From an uncultured Bacilli bacterium (GTDB taxonomy: Bacteria > Bacillota_I > Bacilli_A > RF39 > UBA660), in assembly GCA_934102255.1 (NCBI GenBank), contig CAKOSN010000035.1, positions 1 through 19,025 of the forward strand: 19,025 nt of DNA, read 5' to 3'. The notes below the pieces were generated by a model. The model saw only the letters and a list, made by a program, of their open reading frames with translations, was not told the DNA's origin and searched no databases. Made by a program: the position numbers and the translations under genes. Below are positions 6,684 to 13,067 of the stretch, in pieces (position 1 is the stretch's first letter; every line of letters begins with the position of its first letter).

Positions 6684-7622
6684 TTAGCATATTTTTCTCG
6701 ATAAACATATACCGTCATCTAAATCAGAGCATAATCCAGAAATATCCAGTAATTTATAGTCTTCCTGGTATTTTAAAATTAAATAATTAGTTACATCTTT
6801 AATATCAGAGCTTAAGGTCTCATTAAATTCAACTAAATTACCAAAGAAATTATAACTAGCTACTAAAGTACCGTCTTTTCTTAATAAGTCTTTCTTAACC
6901 GACTCTAAAAAGGTATGAACTTTTTCTTTACTATCAATTCCATTAATAGTAGCATAATACTGGATAATATTAGATAAATAAACAACATCAAACTGATAAG
7001 CACTTTTTAAAGTATTAATTTTAGTAATATCCATATCATAACTATCTATTTTAGTAGTAAGGACACTTCTTCTTAGTTGTTCATAATATAAAGCATCATA
7101 ATATAAGTTAAACCTTTCTTGTAAAGTACTAGTATTATAAATAATATTGCGAAAGAAGTCGGTATTATTTAAGGTATTATTAGCGTTATTTAAGAAGGTG
7201 TAAACATAAGTCCAAAAATCAAAGGCTTCTTTACTTAAGTTTCCTCTTATTTCCAAAAATTTAGCATAAGATAAAAAGTAAGGAGAATTACTTAGCCAGA
7301 AGCCGGCGTATAATTTAACATCAGGATAAGTTTTAATGGTTGCTACTTTTAAATCAAGCACATATCTAGCAAATTTATTAATATCAAAAGTTACAACTTT
7401 TCTAGCCCCGAGGCTTAAAGCATTAAAGACAAAATCACCACTGGAAGTTACACATAAAACATCTTTATCTTTAACATCAAAGTTTTCTAAAGCGGAAGCT
7501 TGGTTTTCATTAGTTGCTAAGTAAGTTGGCGCGTACTTGGCAAATTTAACAAAATCAACTGTTAAAGTTTTATTCTTAAGTAATTTTTCTAACATTTTTC
7601 TTTCATAAATATCTTTTAGCAT
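6684..7622 (-). CDS. DUF3419 / BtaA-like SAM-binding protein
   Basis: The 312-residue product starts at ATG preceded by GGGGAGA. The segment 'NENQASALENFDVKDKDVLCVTSSGDFVFNALSLGARKVVTFDIN' (40-82) follows the DUF3419 pattern of a Rossmann SAM site, with 'SSGDFVFNAL' as the glycine-poor motif I and 'TFDIN' as motif II. A late 'FDVVYLSNIIQYY' resembles motif IV. In characterised DUF3419 proteins (BtaA) the reaction is transfer of the 3-amino-3-carboxypropyl group of SAM to diacylglycerol in betaine-lipid synthesis. This protein is shorter and no BtaB partner is visible, so the substrate should be left open. A plain class I methyltransferase is the alternative. It follows murE by 146 bp and leads into the small protein and DUF1848 genes. 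Confidence 0.65.
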   Translation of the reverse strand: MLKDIYERKMLEKLLKNKTLTVDFVKFAKYAPTYLATNENQASALENFDVKDKDVLCVTSSGDFVFNALSLGARKVVTFDINKFARYVLDLKVATIKTYPDVKLYAGFWLSNSPYFLSYAKFLEIRGNLSKEAFDFWTYVYTFLNNANNTLNNTDFFRNIIYNTSTLQERFNLYYDALYYEQLRRSVLTTKIDSYDMDITKINTLKSAYQFDVVYLSNIIQYYATINGIDSKEKVHTFLESVKKDLLRKDGTLVASYNFFGNLVEFNETLSSDIKDVTNYLILKYQEDYKLLDISGLCSDLDDGICLSRKIC

Positions 7623-7768
7623 ACTCTTCTCCCCTATCTAAATAGCTAATTCTTACCCTCTTATTTATTTTGCTCATTATTGTTCATTAACTATCAATAA
7701 TTGTTTATTTTCCTTAAAACTAGTAGACTTGTCAAGCTTTTTTATTTAATTTCAAAGAAAAAAAGTAC

Positions 7769-9118
7769 TTAAGCTAAACCTAAATACTTCTTAACTTCTT
7801 CTAAGTCATCTAAATGGTGTTTAGTATGACCTATTATTTGATAATCTTCATGACCTTTACCTAAAATAAGTAAAACATCATTATCTTTTAACATATCAAG
7901 ACCTTTTTTAATAGCGGTAGGTCTATCAGCTTCAACCTCATAATTATCTTTTGTAACGCCTTTTAAAATGTCTTCTAAAATTTTATTAGGGTCTTCGGTT
8001 CTCGGATTATCACTAGTGAATATTACATAATCACTTAGACGGCTAGCAATTTCACCCATAATTGGTCTTTTTAGTGGGTCTCTATCGCCACCACAGCCAA
8101 CGATTGTGATAATTCTTCCCTTCTTATTTTCTAAGAATGAAGTAATAATTTTTTCAACAGCATCTGGAGTATGAGCATAATCAATAACAGCATAGCTATT
8201 TCTAACTCTAATTTGTTCGCAACGACCTCTTGGAGCATAAATATCTTTAGTAATATCAATAATACTATCAATACTAAATCCTAAAGTATTTAACATACCT
8301 AAAGCTGTTAAGTAATTATAAACATTGTATTTACATTTTAAATTAGTTTCAACACTATATTCTTTATCAGCTTTAAATTTAATTAAAGTACCTTTATCAG
8401 TTTCTTCATAACTTAAAATCTTATAATCATTACCATTATAGCCTAAAGTTTTATAGTTTTTAGCTTCAAAATACTTAGAATAAGCATCATCACTATTAAC
8501 AATGATAGTACCTTTTAATTGGTCTAATATTAACATTTTAGCATGTAAGTAATTTTCCATAGTCTTATGAAAATCTAAGTGGTCTTCAGTAAGATTAGAA
8601 AATGCTTCAATACTAAATTCTAAGCCTTCAATACGTTTTTCTACTAATGAATGACTTGATACTTCCATGACAAAGTATTCACATCCTGCTTCGATTGCTT
8701 CAATAATTAGACTATAAACATCTAGTATTTCGGGAGTAGTATTATTTAGTTCTCTTTTTACACCAGGCATATAAAAGCCAATAGTACCCATATAAGCTGC
8801 TTTTTTACCTAAACTTAAAAGCATTTGATAAGTAAGAAAACAGGTAGTAGTTTTACCGTTAGTACCAGTCATACCGATTAATTTAATCTTATTTACTTCA
8901 TCTTTATAATTAGTAACTAAGTATTCTTGTAACCATTTTTTAGTATTAGGTACTACTAGAGTTTCAACACTATAACTTCCATGTTCACACACGATTTTAC
9001 GAGCGCCAAGTTCGATTGCTTTTTCTATAAAGTCATGACCGTCAACAGTTAATCCTTTAATAGCAACAAAAGTATCTCCTGGTTTTATTTTTCGTGAGTC
9101 TGTTTTTATATTAATCAT
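7769..9118 (-). CDS. murE: UDP-N-acetylmuramyl-tripeptide synthetase MurE
   Basis: MurE adds the third residue of the peptidoglycan stem peptide to UDP-MurNAc-L-Ala-D-Glu in the cytoplasm, using ATP. Residues 82-92 form the P-loop 'MTGTNGKTTT'. K194 in 'YLHAKMLIL' is the expected carbamylated lysine. 'GCGGDRDPLKRP' (341-352) and 'DNPRTEDP' (370-377) follow. The DNPR arginine motif is the one associated with meso-diaminopimelate rather than L-lysine. The protein is 449 residues, shorter than the usual ~480-500, because it begins directly at 'TDSRKIKPGD' and lacks about 25-30 N-terminal residues. An in-frame TAA six codons upstream of the ATG shows the short form is genuine. No strong ribosome binding site precedes the ATG. 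A promoter lies at 9222-9249. Confidence 0.96.
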   Translation of the reverse strand: MINIKTDSRKIKPGDTFVAIKGLTVDGHDFIEKAIELGARKIVCEHGSYSVETLVVPNTKKWLQEYLVTNYKDEVNKIKLIGMTGTNGKTTTCFLTYQMLLSLGKKAAYMGTIGFYMPGVKRELNNTTPEILDVYSLIIEAIEAGCEYFVMEVSSHSLVEKRIEGLEFSIEAFSNLTEDHLDFHKTMENYLHAKMLILDQLKGTIIVNSDDAYSKYFEAKNYKTLGYNGNDYKILSYEETDKGTLIKFKADKEYSVETNLKCKYNVYNYLTALGMLNTLGFSIDSIIDITKDIYAPRGRCEQIRVRNSYAVIDYAHTPDAVEKIITSFLENKKGRIITIVGCGGDRDPLKRPIMGEIASRLSDYVIFTSDNPRTEDPNKILEDILKGVTKDNYEVEADRPTAIKKGLDMLKDNDVLLILGKGHEDYQIIGHTKHHLDDLEEVKKYLGLA

Positions 9119-9192
9119 AAATCTTTTTAATTAATCAAAAAGTATCTAAAATTATCTTTTTAATTAATTCCTTTCTATTTAAATTTATCTTT

Positions 9193-9214
9193 AAAAAGGT
9201 TATGTAACCCTTTT
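9193..9214 (-). terminator. Hairpin between the toxin-immunity island and murE
   Basis: On the minus strand AAAAGG(G)TT, a four-base loop and AACCTTTT form an 8-bp stem with one bulged base, followed by TAAAG. It can serve as a weak terminator for the gene ending at 9304. It also falls right at the predicted transcription start from the murE promoter, so it may instead be a 5' hairpin of that transcript. Confidence 0.5.
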
Positions 9215-9221
9215 CAAGTTT

Positions 9222-9249
9222 ATTATATAATATATCTTTTAATTTGCAA
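9222..9249 (-). promoter_or_regulatory. Promoter for murE and following genes
   Basis: On the minus strand TTGCAA (9244-9249), a 16-bp spacer and a perfect TATAAT (9222-9227) lie about 105 bp before the murE ATG. This gives a leader of roughly 95 nt that starts with the hairpin at 9193-9214. Confidence 0.6.
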
Positions 9250-9303
9250 CTAAATGTCTTTAATAATTCTTAAAAAATGGTAAATATGTGTCTAGTAGTA
9301 TGG

Positions 9304-9984
9304 TTATTTTTCTTTATTAGGACCTACATAAGTTAGAGAATTATTAATGTGTTTTTCATCTTTAAAGTTTGAAAAATCATGATTACGCATTTGATTAAGA
9401 GCAAACGACTGAATAGCAAAATCTAGCGCCATATCCGTAACATTTATTTCTGCTTTTTCTAAGTTATAATCTTCATATTGCTTAAGAATTACATCTGTTA
9501 ACTCTTTACCGTCATCCCAGATTCTTAGTGGTACACAATGTGTGCGATAATAAGGTATGTATTCATTTTCTGGTGGCGTAATTTTAAAATTTCCTATATA
9601 AATCAAATCATCTGGTATTCTATATTTAAATGCCCATAGTTTCATAATATAAACGTAAACTAAATTATATTTATCAGGTATTAAACCTGCAACATCATCA
9701 GGATATTTGAAATTTTCTAAGTCATAACCGCAGCCAAAGACCTTGATATACTCTAAATTTTCAATTTCATCACGTGAGGTTGGCATTTCTTTTTTAGCAG
9801 TTATTTTTATTCTAAAATATTTTGTCGTACGACTATTGGTTATCCAATCTTCCTTTTTAATATCACATTTGATAAAAATTAAATATCTTCCATTATAATC
9901 TGGATATTTATTACCATTAATTTTTAAAGCAAATACATCTCCTACTAGCCAATTTTTTAATTTTGTTTTATCATTCTTAATCAT
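9304..9984 (-). CDS. Paralog A of the 'NWLVGDTFA' family, putative immunity protein
   Basis: The 226-residue product belongs to a three-member local family (with 10027-10665 and 11563-12282). Shared features are the start 'DKTKLKNWLVGDVFALKINGNKYPDYNGRYLIF' pattern, 'IPDKYNLVYVYIMK', 'LIYIGNF' followed by a P/Y-rich strand, and the C-terminal 'TYVGPNK'. The opening 'W.VGDVFA.K' followed by a glycine-rich turn is reminiscent of Imm26-like immunity proteins, though I cannot assign the family. No signal, membrane segment or catalytic motif. It is the most divergent of the three. It lies 42 bp behind paralog B with no terminator between, so they are probably co-transcribed. Position downstream of an RHS toxin cassette supports, but does not prove, an immunity role. 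Confidence 0.7.
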   Translation of the reverse strand: MIKNDKTKLKNWLVGDVFALKINGNKYPDYNGRYLIFIKCDIKKEDWITNSRTTKYFRIKITAKKEMPTSRDEIENLEYIKVFGCGYDLENFKYPDDVAGLIPDKYNLVYVYIMKLWAFKYRIPDDLIYIGNFKITPPENEYIPYYRTHCVPLRIWDDGKELTDVILKQYEDYNLEKAEINVTDMALDFAIQSFALNQMRNHDFSNFKDEKHINNSLTYVGPNKEK

Positions 9985-10026
9985 TACTAACCCTACCTTT
10001 AAATCATTTTATCATATTAATATTAA

Positions 10027-10665
10027 TTACTCATTAATTTTTGCATGCACATATTTTAAATAATCTACAATAAGTTTATTTTTTTCTCGAAGGTAATCTT
10101 TCTTAGATAAATACTCTTTAGTAAGCCAAATCCCTTTCTTCAAATTATTATCAACGTAAAAATCTAAAATGTTATCAATTTTTTTTGATATATCTGATGA
10201 ATATAAAAATAAATAAACTTCATCAAATGCACTTTCAGGAATATAAGAATCATCTGAGTAATTATAGGTGAAGTTTCCAATATATAACATATCAGCATTT
10301 AATTTAGAACTTTTATTATGAAATTTCATTACATACCTATATACATAATCATACTCATCTGGGATAGCCAAACATCTTTTAGTCTCATAACTATTTTCTA
10401 TATCAAATATGTCTTCAAACCCCATTTTAATATTTTCTAATTCTTCAAATTCACTCTGGGTTGTTGGTAACGTATTATTAGCAGTGATTTTTAGAGACAT
10501 TATCTTATATGGTCTTTGGAAATTCCATAATTTCGGCATATCAACAACACTAAACAAAATATATCTATCATTATATTCACTATATTTTTTGCTATTTATT
10601 TTATATGCAAAAGTATCTCCTACTAACCAATTTTTTATTTTAGTTTTATCTATTGCTTTTACCAT
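10027..10665 (-). CDS. Paralog B of the 'NWLVGDTFA' family, putative immunity protein
   Basis: The 212-residue product starts at ATG with GGAGGT 3 bp upstream. It shares 'DKTKIKNWLVGDTFAYKI', 'KYSEYNDRYILF', 'AIPDEYDYVYRYVMKF', 'MLYIGNF' and 'YVDNNLKKGIWLTKEYLSKKDYLREKN' with paralog C at 11563-12282, and is clearly closer to C than to A. It ends early at 'VHAKINE' and lacks the 'TYVGP' tail of the other two, either by loss of the tail or by divergence of the stop. Cytoplasmic by absence of signals. Same family and same caveats as paralog A. Confidence 0.72.
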   Translation of the reverse strand: MVKAIDKTKIKNWLVGDTFAYKINSKKYSEYNDRYILFSVVDMPKLWNFQRPYKIMSLKITANNTLPTTQSEFEELENIKMGFEDIFDIENSYETKRCLAIPDEYDYVYRYVMKFHNKSSKLNADMLYIGNFTYNYSDDSYIPESAFDEVYLFLYSSDISKKIDNILDFYVDNNLKKGIWLTKEYLSKKDYLREKNKLIVDYLKYVHAKINE

Positions 10666-10743
10666 TCTACCTCCAACAATATTTCAAGATTACATAAATT
10701 TCTATATATATTGTATTATTTCAGCAAACATTATTTATTTAAA

Positions 10744-11445
10744 TTAATTATGTTTCTTTTCATAAAATTTGATTTTCTCATCACTTATCTTTACTTCATA
10801 ATTATCAAAATCATTAATTATCTTGCCATAAAAATTATATATTTTATAACTTGGGTCATAAGCAAGTTTTAGCAATTCAAAATCATTACCTGTATTATCT
10901 TTTACATTATCTATTTTACCGTTGCCAGTAATATTAACTTTAACAAAGTATTTTTTGTCTTCTAATTTATAAACATAAATACCATAATCATCGTCATTAT
11001 AAAAGTATGTTAAATAATATTGTTGGTAATCATAATTCCAATAATTATTTTCTAATTTAAAGTAAGAAATATAAAGCTTGCGAAAAAATATGTATTCACT
11101 TTCTGTATTATAGAAAATAGTACCTTCTTTACATTGTTCGTTGTATTTACACATATCTAGAGCATTATCAAATTTTCTAAAAACAGAAACTATAACTTCA
11201 AAAGAAACACCAAATATAATTATTAATGGATATGATATTTTTAACCATTTTCTTTGTTTTCTAGTTAGAAATCTATTAGAAAAAAACCAACCTAGAGATA
11301 TTACTGTTACAATAGAGGCAAGTACATCTGCAACTTGTAATCCACCAATCGTAACAGATGGAAAATTTATCACAGTCATAGTAATTCTATTTAACCAATA
11401 TATAATGCATAAAATAATAGCAAATGGCGAATAATCTTTTTTCAT
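10744..11445 (-). CDS. Three-helix membrane protein with soluble C-terminal domain
   Basis: The 233-residue product starts at ATG with AGGAGA about 8 bp upstream. Residues ~7-28, ~36-57 and ~70-90 are three hydrophobic segments, with KKD before the first and 'NRFLTRKQRKW' between the second and third. A polar domain of about 140 residues follows, rich in Tyr, Asn and Asp ('NYWNYDYQQYYLTYFYNDDDYG'), with two cysteines (CKYNEQC) just after the last helix. I do not recognise the family. It lies inside the array between paralogs C and B, after C's terminator, so it probably starts its own transcript that continues into B and A. A membrane-located immunity protein against an exported toxin is one possible role. 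Confidence 0.65.
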   Translation of the reverse strand: MKKDYSPFAIILCIIYWLNRITMTVINFPSVTIGGLQVADVLASIVTVISLGWFFSNRFLTRKQRKWLKISYPLIIIFGVSFEVIVSVFRKFDNALDMCKYNEQCKEGTIFYNTESEYIFFRKLYISYFKLENNYWNYDYQQYYLTYFYNDDDYGIYVYKLEDKKYFVKVNITGNGKIDNVKDNTGNDFELLKLAYDPSYKIYNFYGKIINDFDNYEVKISDEKIKFYEKKHN

Positions 11446-11509
11446 CTGATTAACTCTCCTTTATTTATCTAACTAAAATATACCATATAATTTAAGTAAA
11501 TAATAGAAA

Positions 11510-11549
11510 AAAGAGACTTTAATCACATAATATGAAATAAAATCTCTTT
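11510..11549 (-). terminator. Terminator of paralog C
   Basis: On the minus strand AAAGAGATTTTA pairs with TAAAGTCTCTTT (one T-G wobble) around a loop that can itself pair (TCATA/TGTGA), ending in TTTTTT. It lies 13 bp beyond the stop at 11563 and splits the array into two transcription units. Confidence 0.8.
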
Positions 11550-11562
11550 AATGTTATATATA

Positions 11563-12282
11563 TTATTGTTTATCTTGCTTTTTAGGACCTACATAAGTAC
11601 AAGTATCTCTGTGTTTTTTTGTATCACAACCATATATTTCACACTTTTTTCTTATCTCTTCACTTACTTTTCTTAAATGGTTCATAAAGTCTATATTATC
11701 TTGTCTTATAATCTCTCTATTTTCTAAATATTCTTTAGAGTATTTAATTCCTTTTCTTAAATTATTACTCTCGTATCGTTTTAGCATAGAGTCTATTTCT
11801 CTATCAAAAGAATCATCAAATAATATCAACATAAGACCATATAATGGTGAATCTGGTATGAAACTATCCTTAGGCTGGATAAAATCAAAATTTCCTATAT
11901 AAGCCATATTATTGTTTAATTTATAGCTAGTTACCCAAAATTTAAAAACATATCCATAAACATAATCATATTCATCTGGTATAGCATCGTATTTTACTTC
12001 ATAAAGACGATGTGCTAATTCAACTGGGTCTTCAAATGTTAACTTAATTGGTTTGGCTTTTTCATATTCATTTTGATTTTTTGGCAATGAACAGTCGTCT
12101 GTAATTTTGGAAATAAAGGCTTTTTTCGTTCTTGGCAATTCCCAATATTTTGGGGTTTCAATCATCGTAAAAAGCACATAACGATTATTATATTCTGGGT
12201 ATTTTTTACTTTTAATTTTCCAAGCAAATGTATCACCAACTACCCAGTTTTTCATTCTTAATTTGTCAATATCTTTTACCAT
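11563..12282 (-). CDS. Paralog C of the 'NWLVGDTFA' family, putative immunity protein
   Basis: The 239-residue product is the longest and nearest to the RHS gene. It begins 'DKLRMKNWVVGDTFAWKIKSKKYPEYNNRYVLF' and shares 'AIPDEYDYVYGYVFKFW', 'MAYIGNFDFIQPKDSFIPDS', 'RYESNNLRKGIKYSKEYL' and the tail 'TYVGPKK' with its paralogs. Two Cys near the end (CEIYGC) and a third in 'DTCTYVGP' are absent from B. There is no strong ribosome binding site; GAGAAAG lies upstream. A terminator follows directly. Local amplification next to a polymorphic toxin is a common arrangement for immunity genes that protect against tips carried by relatives; that is an inference here. Confidence 0.73.
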   Translation of the reverse strand: MVKDIDKLRMKNWVVGDTFAWKIKSKKYPEYNNRYVLFTMIETPKYWELPRTKKAFISKITDDCSLPKNQNEYEKAKPIKLTFEDPVELAHRLYEVKYDAIPDEYDYVYGYVFKFWVTSYKLNNNMAYIGNFDFIQPKDSFIPDSPLYGLMLILFDDSFDREIDSMLKRYESNNLRKGIKYSKEYLENREIIRQDNIDFMNHLRKVSEEIRKKCEIYGCDTKKHRDTCTYVGPKKQDKQ

Positions 12283-12311
12283 TCTATCTTTCTCACTTTA
12301 ATTTCTTCACC

Positions 12312-12455
12312 TTATATGTCTCTATAGATAATAAAATCGTTCCAGTAATCATCCATGTCAAATGAATTCATATAAATTTCCTTATTTTTGTTATTGTGCC
12401 TTATACCATTAATTCTATTATTGTGATGATTTCTATAAATTTTCGTAGTAAGCAC
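12312..12455 (-). other. Open stretch with protein-like composition, possible remnant or very small gene
   Basis: A minus-strand frame is open for 47 codons between two TAA stops and reads with a plausible coding texture: 'TTKIYRNHHNNRINGIRHNN' then 'EIYMNSFDMDDYWNDFIIYR'. An internal ATG at 12371 has AAGGA 7 bp before it and would encode 19 residues. It may be a leftover of a displaced toxin tip or immunity gene, or a chance open frame. I cannot decide between them, and nothing else is seen in this 200-bp gap. Confidence 0.25.
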
Positions 12456-12482
12456 TTATCATTATAACTTATTAGCAACATT

Positions 12483-13067
12483 TTAAATTACGGAAATATC
12501 AGAATAATATGATAACCAGTTTTCATTTATTATATTAATATCTTGGCGTTCATTTTGTTTATTTTCAAAAAAATAATCACAATTATTTACAGACGCTGGA
12601 ATATATTTAAAATAAACTTTATGATTCCAGGTACTAATCAAATAAAAATTAATTGATATTAATTCATGACTTTCTTCACTATATTCCTTTTCAATACTAT
12701 GTAATTTTATTTTCTTTAAATGATTAACTAATGCCTTTTTTTCAACTTTGTCATTTACCTCAAAGTCATTTGCTAAACAAATATAATTATTAGGATATAA
12801 TACATTCGTAGTATAAGAGCAATTAATATCTATTCTACCGTAATTTAATAAGCCATTATTTTGTTCAAATAATTGTGCTAAGTAATCAAAATCATCTTTA
12901 TGTATGTCAAAAAACTTTTTTCTTGCTTCTAATTGTTCATAGTTACCGGCATTAAAGTCGGAACTAATATTATAAAACACTAGTTCCAATAGTTTGCCAA
13001 TATCTGTTTTAATAAATAAAACAGCACAGCCAATTAAAATTAATCCTTTAAGAATTCTCCTTATCAT
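12483..13067 (-). CDS. Membrane-anchored candidate immunity protein for the RHS toxin tip
   Basis: The 194-residue product starts at ATG 13067, inside the last 20 bp of the RHS gene in another frame, which implies translational coupling. Residues ~4-20 ('RILKGLILIGCAVLFIK') form one membrane segment containing an LIGC tetrapeptide that fits a lipobox, but the continuing hydrophobicity favours a plain anchor. The rest is a polar alpha/beta domain with no recognised motif. Immunity genes normally follow their toxin directly and often overlap it, so this is the best candidate for the cognate inhibitor. A membrane location would place the inhibitor at the entry point of an incoming toxin. The family is not recognised. 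Confidence 0.65.
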   Translation of the reverse strand: MIRRILKGLILIGCAVLFIKTDIGKLLELVFYNISSDFNAGNYEQLEARKKFFDIHKDDFDYLAQLFEQNNGLLNYGRIDINCSYTTNVLYPNNYICLANDFEVNDKVEKKALVNHLKKIKLHSIEKEYSEESHELISINFYLISTWNHKVYFKYIPASVNNCDYFFENKQNERQDINIINENWLSYYSDISVI

